Below are positions 22,425 to 30,022 of a DNA stretch of 64,000 nucleotides, one piece after another. Under the pieces are notes generated by a model. It saw only the letters and a program-made list of their open reading frames with translations. It was not told the origin of the DNA and did no database searches. Positions within the stretch are counted from its first letter, which is position 1; each line of letters starts with the position of its first letter. The stretch spans positions 4,012,501-4,076,500 of the forward strand of contig NZ_CP108430.1 in the NCBI RefSeq assembly GCF_041435335.1, written 5' to 3'. The stretch is from Streptomyces sp. NBC_01283 (GTDB taxonomy: Bacteria > Actinomycetota > Actinomycetes > Streptomycetales > Streptomycetaceae). Made by a program: the position numbers and the translations under genes.

Positions 22425-23480
22425 TCAGAGGCTGACGCCCACCGTCACCGGCTCGTTGACCAGCGTGACCCCGAAGGCCTCCCGTACTCCGGCGACGACC
22501 TCACGGGCGAGGGCCAGCAGGTCCTCCGTGGTCGCGCCGCCGCGGTTGGTGAGGGCGAGCGTGTGCTTGGTGGAGATGCGGGCCGGGCCCTCTCCGTAGC
22601 CCTTGGTGAAGCCCGCCTTGTCGATGAGCCAGGCGGCGGAGGTCTTCACGCGGCCGTCCTCCGTCGGGAAGGCGGGGGGCGCCACGTCCGCACCGAGACG
22701 GTCCACCACGCGCGCGTGGAAGGCGGTGAACTCCTCCTCGGTGAGGATCGGGTTGGTGAAGAAGGAGCCGGCCGACCAGCTGTCGTGGTCCTCGGGGTCG
22801 AGCACCATGCCCTTGCCGGCGCGCAGCTTCAGGACGGTCTCGCGGGCGACGGCCGCGGGCACCCGGTCACCGGCCTCGACGCCGAGCGTGCGGGCCGTCT
22901 CCGGGTACTTGAGGGGGGCGCTCATCCCCTGGGCGTCCTCCAGCGCGAAGCGGACACGCAGCACCACGAAGCGGTCGGGTTCGGCCTTGAAACGGCTGTG
23001 GCGGTACGAGAAGTCGCACTCGGCGTTCGTGACGGTGACCGTCTCGTGCGTCTTCCGGTCGTACGCGATCACTTCGGTGATGGTCGACGAGACCTCCTGG
23101 CCGTACGCCCCCACGTTCTGGATCGGCGTCGCACCCGCGGAGCCCGGGATCCCGGCGAGGCACTCGATGCCCGCGAGACCGGCCTCCACGACGCGGGCCA
23201 CGGCGTCGGTCCACACCTCGCCGGCCGCCAGCTCAAGGCTCGTACCGTCGAGTTCGAAGCCCTTCGTGGCGATGCGCAGAGCGGTGCCGTCGAAGCCCTT
23301 GTCCCCGATGACCAGGTTCGAGCCGCCGCCGATGAGCAGCAGCGGGGTCCCGGAGTCGTCGGCTTCGCGGACGGCGTCGATCACCTCGGCGTCGGTCGTC
23401 GCGGTGATCAGACGGGTCGCGGGACCGCCGAGCCGGAAGGTGGTCAGCGGGGCGAGGGGAGCATCGTGGAGTTCCTGCAC
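22425..23480 (-). CDS. murB: UDP-N-acetylmuramate dehydrogenase
   Basis: 351 residues from GTG at 23480 (VQELHDAPLAPLTTFRLGG), the family length for Streptomyces; the frame stays open to 23576 without a better start. FAD-binding region LLLIGGGSNLVIGDKGFDG, substrate loop IPGSAGATPIQNVGAYGQE, SYRHSRF, and WSAGSFFTNP, where the catalytic Ser of type I MurB sits, are all present. It reduces UDP-GlcNAc-enolpyruvate to UDP-MurNAc with NADPH in peptidoglycan synthesis. It is preceded by a strong hairpin (23574-23613) and so likely has its own promoter. Confidence 0.95.
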   Translation of the reverse strand: MQELHDAPLAPLTTFRLGGPATRLITATTDAEVIDAVREADDSGTPLLLIGGGSNLVIGDKGFDGTALRIATKGFELDGTSLELAAGEVWTDAVARVVEAGLAGIECLAGIPGSAGATPIQNVGAYGQEVSSTITEVIAYDRKTHETVTVTNAECDFSYRHSRFKAEPDRFVVLRVRFALEDAQGMSAPLKYPETARTLGVEAGDRVPAAVARETVLKLRAGKGMVLDPEDHDSWSAGSFFTNPILTEEEFTAFHARVVDRLGADVAPPAFPTEDGRVKTSAAWLIDKAGFTKGYGEGPARISTKHTLALTNRGGATTEDLLALAREVVAGVREAFGVTLVNEPVTVGVSL

Positions 23481-23573
23481 GTGCTCAAGGGTACGGTCCG
23501 GGCCCGACAGGGGGTGAGAGCGGGCGGGGCCGGTACGGCGCCGACCCGACGCGGTGCGCCGCAAGAGGGCGGA

Positions 23574-23613
23574 CACGTAAGAGGCGCCCGCTATTGCGGG
23601 CGCCTCTTACGTG
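23574..23613 (-). terminator. Perfect 18-bp stem after the dehydratase pair
   Basis: CACGTAAGAGGCGCCCGC and its exact complement flank a TATT loop. On the minus strand it lies 50 bases beyond the stop of the MaoC-type gene and 94 bases before the murB start, so it separates the two units. Confidence 0.8.
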
Positions 23614-23662
23614 CATGTTCCTGCCTGTACCTGCATGTTCTGCTTGCGCGGTGGTTCAGCGA

Positions 23663-24091
23663 TCAGGCGAGCTGGACCACGGCGCGGGACATCCCCAGCA
23701 CCTTCTGGCCCGCGCTCATCGCCACCAGGTCCACCCGGACCCGGTTGTCGTCGAGCTTCTGGGCGACCTTGGCGCTGACCTCGATCAGCGCGCCCTTGTC
23801 GTCGTTCGGGACCACGACGGGCTTGGTGAAGCGCACGCCGTACTCGACGACGGCGGCCGGGTCACCCACCCAGTCCGTGACGACACGGATCGCCTCGGCC
23901 ATGGTGAACATGCCGTGCGCGATGACGTCGGGAAGGCCGACCTCGACCGCGAACTTCTCGTTCCAGTGGATTGGGTTGAAGTCACCGGAGGCGCCCGCGT
24001 AACGGACGAGCGTGGCACGCGTCACAGGGAAGCTCTGGGCCGTCAGCTCGGTGCCGACCTCGACGCTGTCGTACGAAATCTTGGCGGTCAT
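23663..24091 (-). CDS. MaoC-like (R)-specific dehydratase, HadB type
   Basis: 142 residues from ATG at 24091. Hot-dog fold with the hydratase motif YAGASGDFNPIHWNE (Asp and His catalytic pair) and AHGMFTMAEAI, as in the HadB catalytic subunits of actinobacterial FAS-II dehydratases and MaoC hydratases. It starts 4 bases after the partner gene, so the two are translationally coupled and probably form a heterodimer acting on (3R)-hydroxyacyl thioesters. The pathway in Streptomyces is not established from the sequence. Confidence 0.85.
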   Translation of the reverse strand: MTAKISYDSVEVGTELTAQSFPVTRATLVRYAGASGDFNPIHWNEKFAVEVGLPDVIAHGMFTMAEAIRVVTDWVGDPAAVVEYGVRFTKPVVVPNDDKGALIEVSAKVAQKLDDNRVRVDLVAMSAGQKVLGMSRAVVQLA

Positions 24092-24095
24092 CGCG

Positions 24096-24563
24096 TCACG
24101 CTCCCTCTGCCGCGGGCTCCGCCGCCGCACGCGCGACGAGCTTGGTCCAGGCGGTCACGACGTGCTCGCCGGCCTCGTCGTGGACCTCGCCGCGGATGTC
24201 CAGGATGTCGTTGCCCGCCAGCGACTTGATGCCGTCGATGGTCGAGGTGACCGTGAGCCGGTCCCCCGCACGCACCGGGCGGGTGTACGCGAACTTCTGG
24301 TCGCCGTGCACGACGCGGCTGTAGTCGAGCCCCAGCTGCGGGTCCTCGATCACCTTGGCCGCGGCCTTGAACGAGATGGCGAACACAAAGGTCGGCGGAG
24401 CGATCACATCAGGGTGTCCGAACGCCTTGGCGGCCTCCGCGTCGGTGTACGCGGGGTTGGCGTCGCCCACCGACTCGGCGAACTCACGGATCTTCTCCCG
24501 GCCGACCTCGTAAGGATCGGTGGGCGGGTAGGACCGCCCCACGAAGGACTGGTCGAGCGCCAT
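24096..24563 (-). CDS. MaoC-like dehydratase subunit, HadA/UPF0336 type
   Basis: 155 residues from ATG at 24563 with a GGAGG site. It begins MALDQSFVGRSYPPTDPYEVGREKIREFAESVGD... in the manner of the FAS1-like dehydratase/UPF0336 family and continues with a hot-dog domain (VIAPPTFVFAISF; VVHGDQKFAYTRPVRAGDRL). It has HGDQ rather than the full Asp-His hydratase motif, consistent with a non-catalytic, substrate-binding partner. It is upstream of and coupled to the catalytic MaoC gene. Confidence 0.85.
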   Translation of the reverse strand: MALDQSFVGRSYPPTDPYEVGREKIREFAESVGDANPAYTDAEAAKAFGHPDVIAPPTFVFAISFKAAAKVIEDPQLGLDYSRVVHGDQKFAYTRPVRAGDRLTVTSTIDGIKSLAGNDILDIRGEVHDEAGEHVVTAWTKLVARAAAEPAAEGA

Positions 24564-24597
24564 GGACTCGGTACCTCCTGCAGGTATGGGTAAACGA

Positions 24598-24634
24598 CGC
24601 GAGGCCGCCCCCAGAAATCGGGGACGGCCTCGTG
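24598..24634 (-). terminator. Terminator after rpmG
   Basis: GAGGCCGCCCCC / GGGGACGGCCTC stem with one mismatch around AGAAATC, just beyond the rpmG stop and before the dehydratase gene start on the minus strand. Confidence 0.65.
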
Positions 24635-24647
24635 TACGAGCCTGTAT

Positions 24648-24812
24648 CTAGCGCGTTTCGCGGTGCGCAGTGTGCGCGTTGCAGCGCGGGCAGTGCTTCT
24701 TCATCTCAAGACGGTCCGGGTCGTTACGCCGGTTCTTCTTGGTGATGTAGTTCCGCTCCTTGCACTCCACGCAGGCCAGCGTGATCTTCGGGCGGACGTC
24801 TGTGGCAGCCAC
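24648..24812 (-). CDS. rpmG: 50S ribosomal protein L33
   Basis: 54 residues from GTG at 24812, with AAGGAG upstream; a longer frame to 24887 is not used. The protein has the two zinc-type CxxC pairs, CVECKERN and [10 protein letters not shown], making it the Zn-binding (C+) version of L33, which in Streptomyces is the zinc-replete form alternating with a C- paralog under Zur. Flanked upstream by tRNA-Met and tRNA-Thr genes on the same strand. Confidence 0.95.
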   Translation of the reverse strand: MAATDVRPKITLACVECKERNYITKKNRRNDPDRLEMKKHCPRCNAHTAHRETR

Positions 24813-24903
24813 GTGAGTGCTCCTTGACGGACGGATGGACGGATGAACGCAAAAAAATAGTAGCCGATCGAAGGTCCGACCCCACAATCGGCTACCAAAT
24901 GAG

Positions 24904-24976
24904 TAGCGGTGACCGGACTTGAACCGGTGACACAGCGATTATGAGCCGCTTGCTCTACCGACTGAGCTACACCGCT
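24904..24976 (-). tRNA. tRNA-Met (CAT anticodon)
   Basis: 73 bases: acceptor AGCGGTG / CACCGCT, D-arm GCTCAGTCGGTAGAGC, anticodon stem GCGGC / (T)CGCT region with CAT in the loop, GGTTCAAGTCC T-arm, discriminator A. The first pair is A-U rather than the unpaired C-A of initiators, so this is the elongator. Confidence 0.93.
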
Positions 24977-25023
24977 GCGATGCCGGATCACCTCACCCGA
25001 GGGTGAGGATCAACCAACATCAG

Positions 25024-25096
25024 AGCCCCAATGCGGAATCGAACCGCAGACCTTCTCCTTACCATGGAGACGCTCTACCGACTGAGCTATTGGGGC
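25024..25096 (-). tRNA. tRNA-Thr (GGT anticodon)
   Basis: 73 bases: acceptor GCCCCAA / TTGGGGC, D-arm GCTCAGTCGGTAGAGC, anticodon stem TCTCC / GGAGA with GGT in the loop, and GGTTCGATTCC T-arm. CCA is not encoded. Confidence 0.95.
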
Positions 25097-25208
25097 GAGC
25101 GATGAAGACATTACACGCTCGGTCGCCGATCGCCCAAATCCGTTTCGACGGGGCTGTCCGGGGGCATCTCGGCAGGCGTCCCGGGCGCCTCAGGACGTCA
25201 CTTCGGCG

Positions 25209-25300
25209 CCTCGCGCCACACCGGTTCGGCCCCTCCCGCGACACCGGTCGAACGTCTCCCGCCACGCTGGTCGGGCGTCACCCGCCACGCGGGGTCAGCG
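25209..25300. repeat. Four imperfect 23-bp tandem repeats
   Basis: Units start at 25209, 25232, 25255 and 25278, with an approximate consensus of CTCCCGCCACACCGGTCG. They occupy part of the 390-base gap between tRNA-Thr and the amidohydrolase gene, where I see no credible coding region. The function is unknown; possible decayed coding sequence or a slipped-strand expansion. Confidence 0.6.
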
Positions 25301-25485
25301 CCTCGTGGCGAGGCTTCCCCTGAGGCTCACACCACGCCGGTACGACTATTCCGCTCCTCCTCGAAGAGGGCCGGTCGTCGCCCTAGGCTCGACCCACCCT
25401 GCGTGATCTTGGACGTCTCGGTCCCGGACACCTCCACCCCGGACGACGCCATGCCCCGCAGCCGCCCCCGAACCTCAGGAGCGCG

Positions 25486-26781
25486 ATGCCCGACAGCCAG
25501 CCGCAGCCCCACTCCTCCGGGTCATCCGGCTCTTCCGGCTCCTCAGGTGACGACGCCGACGCCTCCGCGCTGCTCCTCTGCGGCGCCCGGCTGACCGACG
25601 GCCGGACCGTGGACGTGCGGCTCGGCTCCGGGCGCATCGAAGCGGTCGGCACGGCGGGCAGCCTGACCGCGCACTCCGCGCGCGTGGACCTCGGCGGCTA
25701 CCTCCTGCTGCCGGCCACGGCCGAACCGCACGCGCACAGCGACACGGCACTGTCCGCGGACGCGGAGGGCCCGGTCTCGTACGAAGTCGCCGACGTCCAG
25801 CGCAGGGCCACCGAGGCCGCCCTGCTGCAGCTCGGGCACGGCGCGACGGCGCTGCGCTCGCACGTGCGGATCGGCGACGTCCCGGGGCTCACGTCGATGG
25901 AGGCGGTGCTGCAGGCACGGCGTTCGCTGCGCGGCCTGGTCGACCTTGCGACCGTGGCCGTGCCGCGCCTGCTGACCGGGGTGGCCGGTGCCGACGGGCT
26001 CGCGATGCTGCGGGACGCGGTGAAGATGGGCGCCTCCGTGGTGGGCGGCTGCCCCGACCTGGATCCCGATCCGACCGGGTACGTGGAGGCCGTGCTGGAG
26101 GTCGCCGCCGAGCACGGCTGCCCCGTCGACCTGCACACGGACGGCAGCGATCCGGCGCGGCTCGGTCGGCTCGCGGCGATGGCGGGCGGGCTGCGGCCCG
26201 GGGTGACGATCGGGCCGTGCGGCGGGCTCGGGCGGCTGCCGTCGGACGTGGCCGCACGCACCGCGGAACAGCTGGCGGCGGCCGGCGTGACGGTGGTGTG
26301 CCTGCCGCAGGGCGGCTGCGGAAGCGTGGAGCGGCGGGGCGCGGTGGCCCCGGTGCGGCTGCTGCGGGCGGCCGGGGTGCGGGTCGCCGCGGGCAGCGGG
26401 GCCATGCGGGACGTGGCGAATCCCGTGGGGCGGGGGGATCCGCTGGAGGCCGCCTATCTGCTGGCCTCGCGGTGCGGGCTGCGTCCCGAGGACGCGTACG
26501 GCGCGGTCAGCTCGGGGGCGCGGGCCGCGATGGGGCTGCCCCAGGTCCGGGTGGAGGCGGGCTTCCCCGCCGAACTGCTCGCAGTGCGGGGCGACCATCT
26601 CGCGGGCGCGCTCTCGCTCGCGTACAGCCGCATCGTGGTGCACCGGGGGCGCGTGGTGGCACGGACGAGCGCGGTGCGGGAGTACTGCGACTCGGCGGCC
26701 GCCGTCGCGCTCGACCTGCCGCGGCAGGGCCGCTCGAAGGGGAGCGGCCCAGGTCGGACGAAGGGCGCGGAACCCTCCTGA
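25486..26781 (+). CDS. Degenerate amidohydrolase (cytosine deaminase-like)
   Basis: 431 residues from ATG at 25486. A Ser/Gly-rich N-terminus precedes a beta-sandwich start (LLLCGARLTDGRTVDVRLGSGR) and the metal motif EPHAHSD (His82, His84), as in the cytosine deaminase/imidazolonepropionase group. The later active-site segments are altered: VDLHTDGSD has the His but Gly in place of the usual Glu, IGPCGG replaces the next metal His region, and the final metal Asp region reads GSGAMRDVANP. It may have lost hydrolase activity or use a different metal set. It is followed 74 bases later by an NAD(P)-binding protein. Family assignment is good; function is not assigned. Confidence 0.7.
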   Translation: MPDSQPQPHSSGSSGSSGSSGDDADASALLLCGARLTDGRTVDVRLGSGRIEAVGTAGSLTAHSARVDLGGYLLLPATAEPHAHSDTALSADAEGPVSYEVADVQRRATEAALLQLGHGATALRSHVRIGDVPGLTSMEAVLQARRSLRGLVDLATVAVPRLLTGVAGADGLAMLRDAVKMGASVVGGCPDLDPDPTGYVEAVLEVAAEHGCPVDLHTDGSDPARLGRLAAMAGGLRPGVTIGPCGGLGRLPSDVAARTAEQLAAAGVTVVCLPQGGCGSVERRGAVAPVRLLRAAGVRVAAGSGAMRDVANPVGRGDPLEAAYLLASRCGLRPEDAYGAVSSGARAAMGLPQVRVEAGFPAELLAVRGDHLAGALSLAYSRIVVHRGRVVARTSAVREYCDSAAAVALDLPRQGRSKGSGPGRTKGAEPS

Positions 26782-26855
26782 GGGCGGGCGGCGCGGCCTG
26801 ACGTGCTCCCGCGTGCGCGGGGCGATCTTGCGGGGGCTGTCGTACGGTCGGAGAC

Positions 26856-27512
26856 ATGCGCATTGTCATCGCTGGTGGTCATGGTCAGATCGCGCTGCGG
26901 CTCGAGCGGTTGCTCGCCGCGCGGGGTGACGAGGTCGTCGGGCTCGTCCGCAGAAGCGGGCAGGAGGGCGAGCTGCGGGCCGCGGGCGCCGAAGCGGCGC
27001 TGTGCGACCTGGAGTCGGCGTCCGTCGACGAGGTCGCCGGGCTCCTGGAAGGCGCCGACGCGGCCGTCTTCGCGGCGGGCGCGGGACCGGGCAGCGGCGC
27101 CGACCGCAAGAACACCGTGGACCGCGATGCCGCCGTGCTGTTCGCGGACGCGGCGGAGCGCGCGGGCGTGCGGCGCTTCGTCGTCGTGTCGTCGATGGGC
27201 GCGGACCCCGCACACCAGGGCGACGAGATCTTCGACGCCTATCTGCGGGCCAAAGGCGAGGCCGATGCCTCCGTACGCGGTCGCAAGGCCCTGGACTGGA
27301 CGATCCTGCGCCCCGGCATGCTGACGGACGACGCGGGCACCGGTCTCGTGCGCCTGGAGGCGTCGACCGGGCGCGGGCCGATCCCGCGTGACGACGTGGC
27401 CGCGGTCCTCGCCGAGCTCGTCGATTCGTCGGCGACGGCGGGCCTGACGCTGGAGCTGGTCAGCGGGTCCACGCCGGTGTCCGTGGCGGTCAAGTCCGTT
27501 GCGGGGAACTGA
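26856..27512 (+). CDS. NAD(P)-binding SDR-a5/NmrA-like protein
   Basis: 218 residues from ATG at 26856. N-terminal MRIVIAGGHGQIALRL carries a GxxGxxA dinucleotide motif, and VVVSSMGADPAHQG is the conserved strand after the cofactor site; the WTILRPGML segment follows. It resembles the plant/bacterial NAD-dependent epimerase-like Ycf39 group. There is no classical Tyr-Lys pair. Related to, but distinct from, the reductases at 21737, 48766 and 50868. Confidence 0.82.
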   Translation: MRIVIAGGHGQIALRLERLLAARGDEVVGLVRRSGQEGELRAAGAEAALCDLESASVDEVAGLLEGADAAVFAAGAGPGSGADRKNTVDRDAAVLFADAAERAGVRRFVVVSSMGADPAHQGDEIFDAYLRAKGEADASVRGRKALDWTILRPGMLTDDAGTGLVRLEASTGRGPIPRDDVAAVLAELVDSSATAGLTLELVSGSTPVSVAVKSVAGN

Positions 27513-27599
27513 CGTCCGTACGGCGAAGTCGGTCTTCTGAGGGATGTCCCGCGCGTGGGGCGGTGCTTGGCTGGAGTTGCCGCCTACGTGAGGAACGCC

Positions 27600-27977
27600 A
27601 TGCCTGCTTCCGATGTGCCTCCCGCGCACGAAGCCCTCTTGCGGCAGATGTACGCCGTCTTCAGTACCGAAGAGCGCGATGCGTTCATCCCCCGCTCCCT
27701 GGCACCCGACGTGGACTGGCCGAATCTCCTGGACAACACCCGCGCTCGCGGCATCGCGGCGGTCCGCGCCTACTGGGCGCGGCAGTTCGCGGTGATGCAT
27801 CCCTTGGTGCACCTGGAGCGGCTGCGGCTCGACGACGACGGGCGGCGGGTCGTGGCGACCGTGCGGCCCGGGCTCCGGGACGAGACGGGCGACCACTGGG
27901 CGCCGACGACGGTCGAGCACGTCTACACGTTCCGGGCCGACGGCCTGGTGAGCCGGATGGACGTCCGCCAGCCGTAA
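27600..27977 (+). CDS. SnoaL/NTF2-fold small protein
   Basis: 125 residues from ATG at 27600 (MPASDVPPAHEALL), with TGAGGAAC upstream. The helix-then-strand layout, with an N-terminal helix ending MYAVFSTEERDAF, PDVDWPNLLDNT, VRAYWARQFAV and a C-terminal VEHVYTFRADGLVSRMDV, is that of nuclear transport factor 2-like (SnoaL_2) proteins. Members include isomerases and unassigned housekeeping proteins; no activity can be read here. It stands alone, 87 bases after the previous gene. Confidence 0.7.
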   Translation: MPASDVPPAHEALLRQMYAVFSTEERDAFIPRSLAPDVDWPNLLDNTRARGIAAVRAYWARQFAVMHPLVHLERLRLDDDGRRVVATVRPGLRDETGDHWAPTTVEHVYTFRADGLVSRMDVRQP

Positions 27978-28014
27978 CGGCCGACGCAAGGCCCTGAGCA
28001 GCCCTGAGAGCGCC

Positions 28015-28263
28015 TCAGAAGAGTGGGAGCTGGCCGGGGAAGTCCGGGACCGTGTAGCCGTCCAGAGCGGGCTGTGCGGCGCCGAGCATCGCCTGCCTGC
28101 GCGATCCGGGACAGGAGACGAGGTCGCCGCTGCCGCGCTGACCCGGCGGATCATGGCGCGCGAACCGCCCCCCGACGACCGCGATTTCCCGTCGGCACTC
28201 GGGACAGTTCCTGCGGCGCGAGGACCCTGATGACACTGAGGATGCTGATGGCATGGACGGCAT
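28015..28263 (-). CDS. Small conserved-looking protein with CPEC motif
   Basis: 82 residues from ATG at 28263 (or 79 from 28254). A Ser-rich start is followed by RRRNCPECRREIAVVGGRFARHD, resembling one half of a zinc ribbon, then SCPGSRRQ and a C-terminus ending PDFPGQLPLF. The frame is open upstream through the tRNA-Tyr gene, but a protein start there is implausible. It lies just downstream of tRNA-Tyr on the same strand. The function is unknown; the regular composition and Cys motif suggest a real gene rather than chance. Confidence 0.5.
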   Translation of the reverse strand: MPSMPSASSVSSGSSRRRNCPECRREIAVVGGRFARHDPPGQRGSGDLVSCPGSRRQAMLGAAQPALDGYTVPDFPGQLPLF

Positions 28264-28331
28264 GGCCTCAGCGTACGAAAAGACCCCCTCCGACTCGCGT
28301 TTCCGCAAGACCGGAGAGGGTCTCCTTCGTG

Positions 28332-28413
28332 TGGCGGCGCCAGGATTCGAACCTGGGAAGGCTGAGCCGGCAGATTTACAGTCTGCTCCCTTTGGCCGCT
28401 CGGGCACACCGCC
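28332..28413 (-). tRNA. tRNA-Tyr (GTA anticodon)
   Basis: 82 bases including the long variable arm: acceptor GGCGGTG / CGCCGCC, D-arm GCCCGAGCGG, anticodon stem AGACT-GTA-AATCT, variable stem CCGGCTCAGCCTT, and T-arm GGTTCGAATCC. Discriminator A. Confidence 0.95.
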
Positions 28414-28616
28414 TGGGTCGCTGCCTGGATACGTCCGCTTTGGGGCGGCGCTCTGTGGCAACGACGTAAACGATACCTGATGGACAGGGGTGCTTCGCCA
28501 CCCGATTGATCGGCCCCCGGCGCGGGGGCGGTGGCTAGGCTTTGCGGATGCGGCCAGGGACCGACGGCCGTGCACCAGCTGAGTACGCAGACCCCCGATA
28601 CAAGGAGCCACAGGAC

Positions 28617-29105
28617 ATGGCCGACTCCAGTTTCGACATCGTCTCGAAGGTCGAGCGGCAGGAGGTCGACAACGCCCTCAACCAGGCCGCCAAGGAGATC
28701 TCGCAGCGCTACGACTTCAAGGGCACGGGTGCCTCGATCGCCTGGTCCGGCGAGAAGATCCTGATGGAGGCGAACGGCGAGGAGCGGGTCAAGGCGATCC
28801 TCGACATCTTCCAGTCCAAGCTGATCAAGCGCGGCATCTCGCTGAAGTCGCTCGACGCGGGCGAGCCGCAGTTGTCCGGCAAGGAGTACAAGATCTTCGC
28901 CTCGATCGAAGAGGGCATCTCCCAGGAGAACGCGAAGAAGGTCGCCAAGATCATCCGCGATGAGGGCCCCAAGGGCGTCAAGGCGCAGGTCCAGGGCGAC
29001 GAGCTGCGGGTCAGCTCGAAGAGCCGCGACGACCTGCAGGCCGTACAGGCGCTGCTCAAGGGGCAGGACTTCGACTTCGACGTGCAGTTCGCGAACTACC
29101 GGTAG
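28617..29105 (+). CDS. yajQ: YajQ/UPF0234 nucleotide-binding protein
   Basis: 162 residues from ATG at 28617, after AAGGAG; upstream in-frame starts are not needed. The family hallmarks are clear: [20 protein letters not shown] at the start, the [10 protein letters not shown] segment, [10 protein letters not shown], and a C-terminal [19 protein letters not shown]. YajQ proteins are two-domain ferredoxin-like folds that bind nucleic acid or cyclic di-GMP in some bacteria. The gene is monocistronic and ends in a perfect hairpin. Confidence 0.94.
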   Translation: MADSSFDIVSKVERQEVDNALNQAAKEISQRYDFKGTGASIAWSGEKILMEANGEERVKAILDIFQSKLIKRGISLKSLDAGEPQLSGKEYKIFASIEEGISQENAKKVAKIIRDEGPKGVKAQVQGDELRVSSKSRDDLQAVQALLKGQDFDFDVQFANYR

Positions 29106-29145
29106 TCGCCGGTAAGTACTGGTTGTTGCTTGTCGTGCGACGCCG

Positions 29146-29178
29146 AAGGGCGGGCACCCGATTCGGGTGCCCGCCCTT
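29146..29178 (+). terminator. Perfect terminator hairpin after yajQ
   Basis: Fifteen-base perfect stem AAGGGCGGGCACCCG / CGGGTGCCCGCCCTT with an ATT loop. Third occurrence in the window of the GCCGAAGGGCG terminator type. It also faces the convergent GlsB-type gene. Confidence 0.85.
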
Positions 29179-29227
29179 GCTGCTGGCCGCAGATCGGGGG
29201 ATCGCCGCCTGAGGCGGCGTGCGTGAC

Positions 29228-29494
29228 TCAGCGGCGTGAGTGGCCGAAGAGGATGCGGTAGGCGACGAGCAGGACGAGTGAGCCGCCGATGGCCGCCGCC
29301 CAGGTCGCTCCGTCGTAGACGTCGGTGGCTATCGGGCGGTCGAGGTAGCGGGCGGATAGCCAGCCGCCGATGAAGGCGCCCGCGATGCCGATGAGGGTCG
29401 TGCCGATGAAGCCGCCCGGGTCGCGGCCCGGCAGCAGGATCTTGGCGACGACACCGGCCACGAGCCCCAGAACGATCCAGCTGATGATGCCCAT
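29228..29494 (-). CDS. GlsB/YeaQ/YmgE family stress-response membrane protein
   Basis: 88 residues from ATG at 29494. Three short hydrophobic segments: IISWIVLGLVAGVVAKILLPG, then GGFIGTTLIGIAGAFIGGWL, and a C-terminal WAAAIGGSLVLLVAYRIL. The LLPGRDPGG loop is characteristic of the GlsB family, widespread small membrane proteins linked to stress but of unknown mechanism. Confidence 0.9.
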   Translation of the reverse strand: MGIISWIVLGLVAGVVAKILLPGRDPGGFIGTTLIGIAGAFIGGWLSARYLDRPIATDVYDGATWAAAIGGSLVLLVAYRILFGHSRR

Positions 29495-29592
29495 GCGGTG
29501 AACCTGCCCCTCTACGTGCTGTTGTCCTTGAGGACGTCACGGGAGCGGGGCGCGGTTGCGGTGATCAGCGTGATGCGGCGTATGACACACGA

Positions 29593-29619
29593 GGGCCGCG
29601 CCGCTGTGCGGCACGGCCC
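29593..29619 (-). terminator. Terminator after the htpX-yccF unit
   Basis: GGGCCGCGCCGC / GCGGCACGGCCC, one mismatch, three-base loop, 11 bases beyond the stop of the YccF-domain gene on the minus strand. Confidence 0.7.
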
Positions 29620-29629
29620 GGGAGGTGCG

Positions 29630-30022
29630 TCAGCGCGTCGCGAACGGCTGGTCCGTGCGCACGATTTCGCGGCCGAGCGGCATCAACGACACCGGGATCA
29701 GCTTGAAGTTGGCGACGCCCAGCGGGATGCCGATGATCGTGACGCACAGGAGGAAGCCCGTGACGATGTGGCCGAGCGCGAGCCACCAGCCCGCGAGGAT
29801 CAGCCACAGGACGTTCACGATGCAGGACGGCGCGCCCGCGTCGCGGCGCTCAACTGTCGTGTAGCCGAAGGGCCACAGGGCATAGCGGCCGATCCGGAAG
29901 CTGGCGACTCCGAACGGGATGCCGATAATCGTGATGCACAGGAGCACCCCGGCCAGGAGATAGCCGAGGAACATCCAGAAGCCGCACAGGACTAGCCAGA
30001 TGACGTTGAGGATTGTCTTCAC
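29630..30022 (-). CDS. YccF domain inner-membrane protein
   Basis: 130 residues from ATG at 30022. Two repeated YccF units, each with a hydrophobic [20 protein letters not shown] or [15 protein letters not shown] segment followed by [17 protein letters not shown] or [16 protein letters not shown]. The family forms small polytopic membrane proteins of unknown function. Its ATG overlaps the last bases of htpX by four, so it is translated with the protease. Confidence 0.9.
   Translation of the reverse strand: MKTILNVIWLVLCGFWMFLGYLLAGVLLCITIIGIPFGVASFRIGRYALWPFGYTTVERRDAGAPSCIVNVLWLILAGWWLALGHIVTGFLLCVTIIGIPLGVANFKLIPVSLMPLGREIVRTDQPFATR

Noticed and set aside
26454..29540. A 1028-codon minus-strand frame spanning several genes
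   Set aside because: It runs across the tRNA-Tyr gene, yajQ and an SDR gene on the other strand; composition is arginine/proline-rich and has no domain order.
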